The translations under genes and the position numbers were made by a program. A DNA stretch of 64,000 nucleotides from Enoplolaimus lenunculus (Eukaryota > Nematoda > Enoplea > Enoplida > Thoracostomopsidae): positions 1 to 64,000 of the forward strand of contig JASANG010000886.1 in assembly GCA_030248215.1 (NCBI GenBank), written 5' to 3'. Positions 34,344-45,100 of the stretch are shown here, piece by piece; position 1 is the first letter of the stretch; the number at the start of each line of letters is the position of its first letter. Under the pieces are notes generated by a model. That model was not told where the DNA came from and made no database searches. It worked only from the letters and a program-made list of their open reading frames with translations.

Positions 34344-34660
34344 TAACATGCGTTTACCTTTACGTTTTATATACGCGTTTGTTTTGAAAATATTATCTGC
34401 CGACGAAATACTAAGGATTAAACTTTTCTATCTGTTTAGATACCTGTAGCCTGAAGTGCCTCGTCTGCAAAACAGGATAAACATGGTGATAAAACTTATG
34501 AAAGCTAAGAGCTTCGTTAATAAAAGTTGTGCACGCTATTAAGTAAATGTGTGAGTATGGTTGTATATTTTCATTAAATTGAGCGTTTAATGCTACTTAC
34601 ACTGAAAAACAAAGCGTGCTGAACTAGCGTTTGTCAGCTTGTGGAATGAAACAACGTACA

Positions 34661-34851
34661 CTGCAAAAAAATGGGAGTCACATTAACTCTCCGAAATAGG
34701 CTTTTCCTAACTATACAAAACTGAGTCAAAAGTTGACTCCGCCAGAGTCAAATTAAGTACAATTGACTCAAGCGGAGGTGAATTTTGGCTCAGCTTGTGT
34801 AGTCAGGAAAAGCCTATTAGGAGAGTCAATTTGACTCACCACTTTTTGCAG
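34661..34851 (-). mobile_element. B-family MITE (right arm)
   Basis: Twin of 3,718-3,907 with CTGCAAAAA ends and GAGTCAA/TTGACTC words inside. Confidence 0.75.
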
Positions 34852-35113
34852 TGAAATGAATGTTTCCTGTTGCGGTACTCCATCTTTGTGAAAAATCAAT
34901 CCGCCGTTGGGCTGTAAGTAAAATGCGTACCAGTGTGTAGCCGGATGTTCGTTTCCGATAAAAATACGTTGTATTTTTCCGTGACAGAAATATGGAAAAT
35001 TCTGTTATTTTTATGCTCAAAATGTTTAACCTTTCCGAAATCCAGCACACGCTTTGTGACCATTAACTGTGTTTACAATTGTCGGTAAAAGTGTGGACCT
35101 GGAAGCAAACTAA

Positions 35114-35629
35114 TGCGGGGTTCACGTTACCGATAGTGCGCTTGGGACCTCTTTTGTTACCAACCCATAGCAGGAGGTAAAAACAACCTATATGAATAGG
35201 TTGCTAGCTAGTTACTACCCATATGGGTACCTTACGTATGTAGCTATGAGTAGCTAACCTTCGGTTTGTTACCCATATGGGTACCTTGCGTTTGTTTTAA
35301 CAATATTTATAGTTTGCGTAATTTTTTAAATTTTTTTCCAAAGATATATTGTAAAAAAAGACTAAACCAGACTTGTAAAACAAAACTCACTGTACTGAGC
35401 CGTTTTAAAGAGCAAGCTTGAAAGTGCATTATGTTGACATCTATATAGGCTACGAGTAGACAGCTTGACTCTACCCATATGGGTAGGTCAATATTTCAAA
35501 AACCTAGCTATGTGCAACATTATATTTTCTGTTCGTATCCATATGGATAACAAAAAAGTTAGTGTGTACCGCCATGGGCACCGTGACAAAACAGGTACCA
35601 AGCACACAATTGGTAACGTGGACTCCACA
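35114..35629 (-). mobile_element. M-family Harbinger-like MITE (right arm, M1 twin)
   Basis: TAA duplications at 35,111-35,113 and 35,630-35,632; ends TGCGGGGTTCACGTTACC and GGTAACGTGGACTCCACA. Several TACCCATATGGGTA palindromes inside. Confidence 0.85.
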
Positions 35630-35947
35630 TAAGACGCTTGATACCGCTTTAAAACATTTTTAAAACGGATGTATCAGTTAAGCATTTAGGGCAGTAAAAT
35701 TCAGATTTGCAAGGACTGATGTTGGCTGGAAATACATTAAGTAAAGCTTAATAGTTTTCGATATTTTTGGATTTTGGCACCACTTGAGCTTAAGAAAATT
35801 GGGCATAGTGGGCGTGTGACCTGACATTTTTAAAACCAAATTAAAAATTGATTAACATGAATAACTGGTTAATTTTTAACAGTTTTTCAGCATACCAGTG
35901 CTACTACCGAACAAATATCAATTCGTGTTGAAGCTATATGGTCTCGA

Positions 35948-36115
35948 CCCATGTAAAGAACAGGGGTGGAATGTTTTTCTCTGGGACTGCAATAAAATAA
36001 GCTTAAGCATCAAACAAATTTTTTGTTTAGGCATAGGTATATATAAGATCATTTTTACGCTTAGGCGTAGGCTTAGGTATGCTTCTGTGTTACGGCCCTG
36101 TTCTATACATTGGCC
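35948..36115 (-). mobile_element. C-family MITE (right arm, C2 twin)
   Basis: Ends CCCATGTAAAGAACAGG and CCTGTTCTATACATTGGCC; GCTTAGG words inside. Confidence 0.75.
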
Positions 36116-36194
36116 GGTATCTCTAACTTTGCTTCTTTTTGGAACGCTCCTGAGCACGATTTCTCAACTTTGATTCTAGAGTAAATATGTGAAA

Positions 36195-36808
36195 ATGACC
36201 AACATTTTGCAGACGTCTCCGTGTTTTGATAAGCTCTGCGGAGTATGGATTGATACTGGGATTGGCAAACTTTTCGCTGTCTCCGATAGCAAAGGACTCC
36301 TTTCACTTCAGTTTGGGCAACAATTTTCGTTGATATCAGCCGAACAATTGCCTTCGTATGCAAAACGCTTAGAAAATCACGGATTTTCAATTAAACTTGA
36401 ATTGAATGATGTGTTGAATTTAATCAAATGAGTTGGATGACTATTTTAATGGTCGGTTACGGTATTTTAAAACACCGATTTAATTACTGAGTCAAGAAGG
36501 GATTTATTGAAAGCTTGGATCGACAGACTTTCAGTTGAAAGCTTATCAAGCGTTGTTGAAAATTTCCTACAGTACCCGAATCTCGTATAGCGAACAAGCT
36601 AAGCTTATGGGGTTATCAGAAGCATAAATACAGTAGAGCTGTAGGAAACGCTAATAAATCAAACAAACTGCCGATTGTGGTGCCGTGTCATCGAGTTGTT
36701 GCCAAAGATCATGTAGGGGGCTACAGCGCCGGGGTGTGGAGGAAACAGTGGCTGTTGGACCATGAAAATTCGGCTTTCAATGCTTATGACAACTGTTTTG
36801 ACTGTTGA
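36195..36808 (+). pseudogene. MGMT: MGMT-like O6-methylguanine-DNA methyltransferase pseudogene (right-arm copy)
   Basis: MGMT/Ogt enzymes repair O6-alkylguanine by moving the alkyl group to the Cys of PCHRV. The N-terminal part (from ATG 36,195) reads VWIDTGIGKLFAVSDSKGLL. Then [57 protein letters not shown], the active-site PCHRV (36,683-36,697), GGYSAG and KQWLLDHE follow in family order. The total matches the usual length of about 200 residues, all in one intronless stretch. It is broken: frame changes near 36,429 and 36,627, and stops TAA at 36,481 and TGA at 36,508. The left copy (1,763-2,376) shares all but the TAA. C MITEs flank it. Intronless structure suggests a retrocopy, but a microbial origin is not excluded. 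Confidence 0.85.
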
Positions 36809-36889
36809 ACTTAATGATTTGTCTATTGACGAAGGTAGCATTTTTACACAATTCAAGTTTGAAGATGGATGTTATGGTTTTTAAGAGTA

Positions 36890-37450
36890 AGCTCAACCTT
36901 TAGACAAATTTTTTGCTTGGCTTAGGCTTAGGCCTAGGAATAAACTCATTCTTACGCTTAGGCTTAGGCTTAAGCTTAGGCCTAGGAATAAACTCATTAT
37001 AACGTTTAGGCTTTAAGGCTTAGGAATATGCTTATAATACTGTTCCGCCCTTGTACTTTTTACATGGGCTGTTTTTCCATTGATATTTTCTGAATTTTTG
37101 CTGGGAGGGTTTTTTGAAAAGATAAAGTCGACTTTATCTACAGTTTCTTCTATTTGTATTTCTGTGTCCATATTCTCAAATATGTGTAAAACACCGCTTG
37201 TCAGCTGATAGAATTCGTAGTTTTTGAATTAGTCAAATATTAATGACGTTCGAAAATTTAGCGCATTTTTTGCATTTGATTTATGTTTTCTGTGTAAAGT
37301 TGACAGAAATACGAAGGTGCTGCAGGTCGCTTATATAGAAATCCTATTAGTAACTAATATGGCTGGTTGTAGACGCTTTGGCTCAGGCTTAGGCTTAGAC
37401 TTTAGGAATATGGTTATGCTACTGGTACGGTCCTGTTCTATAAATGTAGC
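36890..37450. mobile_element. C-family fragments (right arm)
   Basis: Runs of TTAGGCTTAGG and GCCTAGGAATAA at 36,915-37,040 end in CCGCCCTTGTACTTTTTACAT. A second piece at 37,380-37,450 ends CGGTCCTGTTCTATAAATG. Twins of 1,120-1,690. Confidence 0.55.
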
Positions 37451-37724
37451 CGGCTTTGCCCATATATATTCTCAAACAGGTGTAGGTAGCACCTATCACG
37501 AGTTAGCGCCAAAGTACGATGTGTAAATTTGGAACTAGCAAATAAAGAAATTTAAGTTTCGGTAATTTTTTTGCATTTGATTGTACCAAATATTTGTGTG
37601 ACGAGTTTACATTTTTTCAAACAAACCAATGAGCTTCAAATAATCAAAAATTTGTGTAACATTTATAACAAATTTTGCACGCTTCTCCACTCAATTGACC
37701 GCTGCATTAAAAGGGGCCTGCCTT

Positions 37725-37865
37725 GGGCCCATGTAAAGATCAGGTGCGGAACGTTTTACTGTTGGACTAGAAAAGAGTGAGCTTACTAATTTTTTGTTTG
37801 TCTTAGGCTTTAGGCTTAGGAATATGCTTATAATAACTGTTCCGCCCCTGTTCTTTACATTGGCC
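37725..37865 (-). mobile_element. C-family MITE (right arm, C1 twin)
   Basis: Ends GGGCCCATGTAAAGATCAGG and CCTGTTCTTTACATTGGCCC. Fewer TTAGGC units than the left copy. Confidence 0.75.
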
Positions 37866-38273
37866 CTAACGTGCAAGATGCATTGAAGTATATTTTTATT
37901 GCACTCTGAAAAAGACAAAAATTATATTGTCGAATTATTGTGAATCTTTGGCTTCTGATAACTGTTTAACCTGAAATAAAATACAAGCTTATGGTAGTTT
38001 GGTTCGCATGTGTTTGGATGTTAAGTATTGAAATCATACATAACAGAACATTTATGTGCGTTTACACGTATACAGTAAACATGCATCTTTTTAAATTTTT
38101 TCAACAAATTTGAGAATTTTTGACAGAATACTTAAGCCCTATTCACACGCACAAGTTATTACTGCGAGAACCCGGTGCTGTAAATTTGCACGAATTTGCA
38201 GACTATTGCCAATGAATATAAAGAATAATAAAGTACGCTATAAATTATCTGTTCAGCTAATGATAATGCTTTA

Positions 38274-39001
38274 AAGCCCTATTCACACGTGCAAGTTTTT
38301 GCAGCAAAAACTTGCACGTGCAACTTGCATGTGCAAGTTTGGTCGCAAAGCAGATTTGAAGTTCTTGCAGCTGCAAATTATTTATTAGAATTCATGTCAT
38401 TGAATTTAATTCGCACGTGTGAACGCCGCCGCAAACTGCTCTGAACGCCGCCTTGCACTTGCATTTTCATTGGCCAATCAGAAGACATGTTGCTGAGCGC
38501 CTTTTGAATTAATTCAGACTTATTGAATTGATTCAAGAAGTGTGAATTAATTCAAATATTTAACTTGTTTAATATTTTGCAGCCGACGGCGAAAGTAATG
38601 GGACTAGTTTTAAATTTTTAAGCGTTAAATAAATATAGCATCGCGATGAAAACTTTATCAAGTCGAGAAGTTTTGAGTATACCCTTCTTTGCGCATGAAT
38701 GTTTCTTACAACTGAAACTTGTTTTGAAAAATTCATTCGAAGAACATGCAGCTGCAAGTTATTCATGATTATAATATACGCGAAGAATTAATTCGTAGGT
38801 ACGAATAGTCTTGCAAGTGGAATTCATTTATCGTCATTGGCTAAACTGATAGATTATAGGTTATGTTTGATATTTATTGCAGTGGTCTGCCAATTATTCA
38901 CACAAATTCATGTCATGATTCAGAATGAATGTTTTGATTCTTTACAAATACTTGCAGCTGCAAGTTCTCTCAGCAAAAACTTGCACGTGTGAATAGGGCT
39001 T
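38274..39001 (+). mobile_element. H-family inverted-repeat element
   Basis: 728 bp with ends AAGCCCTATTCACACGTGCA and TGCACGTGTGAATAGGGCTT. The interior is rich in GCAGCTGC and CTTGCAGCTGCAAG palindromes (also at 39,065-39,120 just outside). No transposase. Part of it forms the palindrome arm. Confidence 0.75.
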
Positions 39002-39187
39002 GATTCGACTTGTCAGGCTATTCATAGCTATGAATTAATTCTTGTCGCATATTCGTCATGAATAAATTGCAGCTGCAAGTTCTTCGAATGAATTTTAGAA
39101 AAAAGTCTGCAGCTGCAAGTTTCACCTGCATGAAACATTTACGCGTAAAGAAGGCCAAACTCGAAATTTCTCGACTTGAAAACGCTT

Positions 39188-42100
39188 TCATACCAATACA
39201 ATTTCTGAAATTTCCCAGATAACGGCTGGATTGCCGAGACATTGATACCAAGCATTGAAGTTGCCATCATGAGAACGGAACAGAAAGTCGTTACTTTAGA
39301 AAAAAACATAAAATACCTACCTTGGCATGTTTTAGCGCAATTGTCTTTAAACCATTGTTCTTTGCATCGATGTTTACTTTTCAAACACGTTCCATGTTTG
39401 TCATACGGTTTATCTCCTGCAAAGCATCACAAAATAAACGTGGATTATCTTTTTTACAGTCGAGATTTTATGTTAAAATGCGGTTACAAATATACGCGAA
39501 AAATTACTTATATGCCAGTAAGCTATAAGCATGATGCAGTAAAACTATATATTATGTTGTAGCGTAAAATTACTACGTCGGGCATTTTCCTGCGGCAAAA
39601 GTATTCACTGCGTATTACCTATACGTGAAATTCCAAATTTAATACCTGTTACCACTCAACATATACAGTAGACGAGCGTTATCCACAACGGAACCAGACG
39701 TGTAAGTGGGTAAAAAATTTTTTAACCCGCACTGCGCTTTACCCACGAAAATTTATTTTTTTACTCGCCGCTATACCAGTGTCAATAATTTCTTTACTTT
39801 ACACGTGCGCTGCGTTTACTCGCGCAAAATTTCTTTACCGTTGCCCGCCATTATTTGTTTGCTGCGTTCAATACAATTGTGTAAACCATAGGTATATATT
39901 GTGCACTGATGTTAATACTCGCTGCTTAATTTTCAGTCATATGATAAAAACAGTTTAAAAATTGAAGTTTTTCTACATTATATTTGCTTTTGAACTTTGT
40001 TATGTAACCTTAAAAACGGGTGAAAAATTTGACTTTTACCCGCGGTTTCAAATGTTTTATCCGCGGGTATACCTGCGTCAAAATTTTTTACCCGTCCCGC
40101 GGTTACCCGCTGGTAGCGTGCAACTTTATACAGAACACGTAAGGTACATAATACCGTATATATAAACATGAGTATGGTGCTTAATCGTCGTTTAAACAGT
40201 TTAAGTATGTGAGAGAAGCTATTGATCTGTTGTCACGCTTCCTACGACATATATACACATACATACATGCATGAAATATTTTCATACTTGGAAGTCCTTT
40301 TTAAATATAAATACGGATATCCGGTGCCCATCAACTTGGCTGACTTCCAGCAGACCTTAACATCCGTCAATTCAAATGCAACGTTCTTCTCGGTATAATG
40401 CTTAATTTATGTTTAACTGAAGATGGGGAAATTTGTACTCCGTTCTAGATTATACTTAATATACTGTACATTATACAAACCTCTTTTAACTCCTTTGCAA
40501 GTTTTTTCACATCGTCGTAGAATATAGTAATCGTTATTCGGGTCAGCGCATTGGTTTACGTACTGTGGGCATTCTGGTAAAGCGTCGACAGTGACGTCTG
40601 AAACGAACACTGTTGATCTAACGAGAGATGAATTCAGAGAGTGCAACGAAAGCAGAAATCGTTAGAAGTCCAATCAAAATGATTACTTATGCACTTAAGT
40701 AAGCAAATTTTTTACACCAGTGCACTGTAAATTCCGATGAGTTGATTAATAAACTCAGATAGAGAATTGTTTCTGAGTTATAACAGTAAACTTTAACTCA
40801 CTCAGAGTTGAGTTGATTTTCACTCTGAGCAAAGTATATTCTGGGTAAGTTGAGAGAGTTTTATTGACTCAGATTTATGAGTTCTGAAAGTCCTAACACA
40901 AACTGAGTGATCCAACTCATTCTGAGGTAAAATAAACTCACTGAGATTTACAGTGTGCGCACATTATTACGCTTATGATCCATTACCTTTTTTCGAATTT
41001 TAGAAAGCCCGGTGAAAATTCATATACATATAAAGTTCATTTTGATCAATATCCGTTTCCGTTATTTTTACTATAGCTTTGACATCTTATCAAACCCAGA
41101 CCAGAAACTTCAATGAATATTTTCTATTTAGTGTTATTCGCTTGACGCTCAAGTTCGACGGTGCTGTCATGTATTGTGGAAAATTTCATACTTCACTGCA
41201 AAAAATGGTGAGCCGAATTTGACTCTGGCGGAATCTAATTTGACTCGGTTTGTGTAGTCCTGAAAAGCCTATATCGGACAGAGTCGATTTGATTCGCCAT
41301 TTTTTTCAGTGTGCGCGTACGTGTATTAATTGTTATACACTGTAAATTTCAGTCAGTTGATTTTAAATCATAAAGAGTTGAATCACTCAGTCAGAGTTAG
41401 GACTGTCAGAACTCACAATTTTGAGCTTATTCAAATGATTCTGAGTTAATTAATCAACTCACCAAGAGTCAACTTAAGTCAGAATGAGAACCAGTTAAAC
41501 TCAGAGTGAGATAACGTTTACTGGTTTTCATTCAGAAATAACTAAGAATTGATTAATAAACTTAGTGAAATTTACAGTGTACACTGTGCGCTGTGTACTA
41601 ATTACGTGTACACGTTCCGTTTTTATAGTTGATTTGCTCATAGTCTGCTCTATGTCAGAACAGGTTAATTTGATATCGCATTTACCAGCAGGATAAACTC
41701 CTCCATGATTGTATGGTTCAACAGTTTTTCCGCCACAGTTATACATTTCGTTCAATTTGGCAACATCGTATTTGCTTAATCCTTTGCGTTGACCAAGTGT
41801 ATAAACTGATTCTTTTCTGAATCATAAATTATGAATTGAACAAAACACAAAATTGTAGAGATGTGGCTGCGTTTACCTGCTCGAGTACGCAATTGAAAAC
41901 TTAGAGCCTAAGAGGCGGAGCACATCTGATAAGATGTGTGGGCGAGTCAGCCGCACAGAATTGTGGCCTTTTGGGCTTAATCGGAAATGACCCTGGGAGC
42001 GTTGTCACTGATCTGTGGCCCCGCTGTCCGGTCGGTCATGATCTCAAAAGTTGCGGTGCAGAATATTTTAGAGAGGGGAGCTTGCTGCGGCAACCTGATT

Positions 42101-45100
42101 AAGGTGCAATCTGCGGATGCTACGCTGGAGGCTGCCCAAGTCAGATCTGACTTGGGCAGGGCAGATTTGCCCGATGTACCCTTGTTGTGGGTTTTGGATA
42201 TTTTATTGCCGGAAAGTTTTATACAAGGAATTTAAAAATTTCTGTGCGCTATGTGGTTTATGTGTGTGGATTTATGCATACGTGTTGTTGTTTATTATTA
42301 TGTAATATGTTTTCATTTTGTTGTGTGTACACACTGGTGTTTCGACGGGTTTTCAATATCTTTGTAGATAGTTTTGGGCGATTTTGAGCGACTGGTGCGG
42401 GGATCCACCGACCAGTTATGCAAATTATCTAAAACTTAGGACAGATTGTGAATGACTACGGGTGGGCGTATTGTTGAGGGTTTGACTGATGTGCATTTTA
42501 TTCTACTGGTTTTTGGGTTGCGCGTTTCAATTTAAAACGTGTAATAAGAAACTGTTAGGAATGTTGCTGTTTTGACGCATGTTGTACAGTTTAGACGGCA
42601 ATATTGGTTAACTGGTGCGGGGATCCACCGACCAGTTATGCAAATTTTGAAAGTAAAGCAACATAGGAAATAATTTTAATGGGATATAGTAGTGTTCATG
42701 TCGGTAGAAATGGTTTTTAAGTTTTTAAAAATTGTTGTAGAAATTACTTCTAAGCGGTCCAACCTCAGCTGCGATCGCGGGTGGGTTGGTGGAAAATTTC
42801 AAATGGTTTGGCCGAGATCTCGGCAATGTACTTTGATGATTTGTTCATGATTTCTGAGTTTTTATGTTGTTTTCTAATTATTGGTTTTACCGCTATAAAA
42901 AGCTTGTCATACATTTTGAAAATAAATTGGAACCAAAACTATTGTTTATTTAGGAGGTGCATGGATTTATGCTGCACTTTAGATTGATTTGCTGATTTCA
43001 ATGTTTCTCATTTGATTTTGTATTCTGGAAAAGAACTTCAATGGGTGTTGTCTATTTGTTTAATTAAGTTATCCTCCTGGGCTGATCAATCGCAGGCAGG
43101 AGAGGTGACCTGATACCTGAAAGCTTTTACTGACATAAACCTAGTGATTCGCGCTTAAGTTAGTTAACCTTAAGTTAGTAGATTACTTTTAATCCTAAGT
43201 TTAGCTAAAACTCCTAGCCTAAGTTATTATTTTCCTTCGGGACGGTGCGCGGCTCGCCGTCATGCAGCCGGACGGGTCCGCCAGGTATCCGGTCATCCAC
43301 CTGGTGTCTAATGTGCAAGCCGCTATCGCGGCCTGTTTTATCGGCCCGGTTCCGTAGAAGTCCCCCATCTTTAGTGTGGCAGTGATGTGTGATTATTTTG
43401 TCCCGTGTAAGCCCACCGTAATAGCTGGGAGGTCCCGCCTTCATCTCCCAGGGTGGCAGTAAAAGGGCGTTTTATCGTAGCACCCCTTTCGCCGACGCGT
43501 CGCATCCTCCTACGGAACCGGACCCGCGGCTTTGCCGCCTAATAAAGGCGGCTAGGATTCGGCTGATCCACTCATAGGGGTGTATCCGGTGAGTGTGATC
43601 AGTCGGTGTTTAGGGGCGTCCGTCGGGGAGTCTGGCTGGCCTTTGCGCAACACCTGCTGGATGGAAACTCGTTGGCGGGATCCACGCTGGCGAGTTTCCT
43701 GAATGCGGATGGAACGGCCACTCTTCGTCGGGGGTCCCGGCTCTGTTTGTTCGCTCTTACTGTGTGCACACTGGACCCTATGGACTTCGCGATTACCTAC
43801 AAGGATGTCGACCCAGGATGGACCCACTCCGGACATGGGAGACCTCTCGTCCTGGTTAAAGGCTAACATCTAGTAAAGTTAAGGGAGCTCAGAGTGGGCA
43901 GCATTCAATTTCCACCTTTAGCTTTACAAAAATTACACTTATATATTTTAGCTAATGTATAGAACAGGGCCGTAATAGTAGTATAAACCATGGTTTCATC
44001 GGAATTCTGATTCCGGCTAAAATTCCGGCAAAATTTGACTTCCGATTTTGGCTGACTGCTGTTCCGATGCCGGAATTCTAATTTTTCGGTTATGAGTTTT
44101 TCAGTTTCGTTTTGTATCGTTCATTCTCAGTTATTCTGTTGGTTTTTCTTAGTAAATATTCCAAGTTGTTACGTGTTTTCCGTCAGCTATATAAACGGTA
44201 TAAACATATATATTGCTAAGCCTATATGTATAAGCCCAAACCTAAGCAGAAAAATTAGTGTAAAGCTTAAAGTTTTACTGTACTGCAGTCACACAGAAAA
44301 AGATTCCGGCATTGATCTTGTGTCCACCTGTTTTAAGCAAGTCTCAACGTTTTCTCTCGAATGAAATTTTATGTAATTTGACCCTAAAACAATTTTCAAT
44401 TTTGTTCGCAATGCCACGTAGAATATTGAAACATATGGAACGGTATGGCTTTACCTGCAATTAACAAATTTAACGATTATTTACAAAAGTAAAATAACAG
44501 AATACCGAATACGTTACAAAAATTTTGGCCAATGTTACTTTTAGGACGTAACAGTAGATTAAGCGTATTCCTAAGCCTATGCCTAAGCCTAAGCGTTGCA
44601 AAAACGAGTTCCTAAGCCTAAGCCTAAGCCCCAGGCTAAGCTTAAGCCAGAAAATGTAATCTGGAATCTAAACCTACTGTTTTATAGATCCACCACAAAC
44701 CTATAGGCGCCCCTTAAAATAAAACATGAGCCAATAAATAAATTTGATTCACTTACAACGGAATCAATGTATCTTTTGTGTTTTTCGAAAACGCCCAAGT
44801 TTGATAGTGCATCACGCTGAAACAAATAAATAGGAATGGTGGCTAGCAACAAATTGACAAGGATGACCTCAAAACGTTGGTGTAACCATGATATAAGCTT
44901 AGATATGGTCAGACAAATATGTTGCGCTGTAATCGCAGCGCCACGTCGCACGCCACGGGTGACGCCGCCTCGGCGGATGGCATTAAAACCGGCTGACGGT
45001 TAATAGCGCCATCACCGAAACTGTGGGCGGTCAGGTATAGACTTATCTGTACACTTAGTTTTAGGAATATGCTTGTACTACTGTTACGGATATGGTCTAT

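Larger units (their letters stand above)
27534..38529 (-). repeat. Right arm of the large palindrome
   Basis: Inverted partner of the left arm, holding the same elements in reverse order. Base 38,529 pairs with base 1 of the window. It lacks the 15.5-kb LTR fossil and carries its own small changes, for example a tandem duplication of a segment of about 39 bp at about 29,421-29,498 and a loss relative to left-arm 24,990-25,181. The palindrome limit falls inside an H element (38,274-39,001) only because the window starts there. Confidence 0.93.
41880..43870. other. GC-rich unclassified insertion in astacin intron 8
   Basis: The base composition is clearly richer in G and C than the surroundings, mostly at 41,900-42,180 and 43,230-43,860. 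It contains a perfect 28-bp palindrome (42,132-42,159), two identical 36-bp octamer repeats and hairpins such as GCGGCTTTGCCGC (43,526-43,538). Overlapping open frames at 43,552-43,869 occur on both strands (SWVDILVGNREVHRVQCAHS on minus) but match no family I know. It could be a non-autonomous retroelement or a captured RNA-gene region. Confidence 0.45.

Noticed and set aside
41608-41685. Extension of astacin exon 9 into GKCDIKLTCSDIEQ
   Set aside because: The donor G|GTAAAT at 41,685 restores the phase needed for exon 10. Reading on ends without a ShK pattern.
43606-43866. 86-residue plus-strand ORF in the GC-rich block
   Set aside because: An equally long frame is open on the other strand, as expected from GC-rich sequence with few stops. 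No family match is visible.
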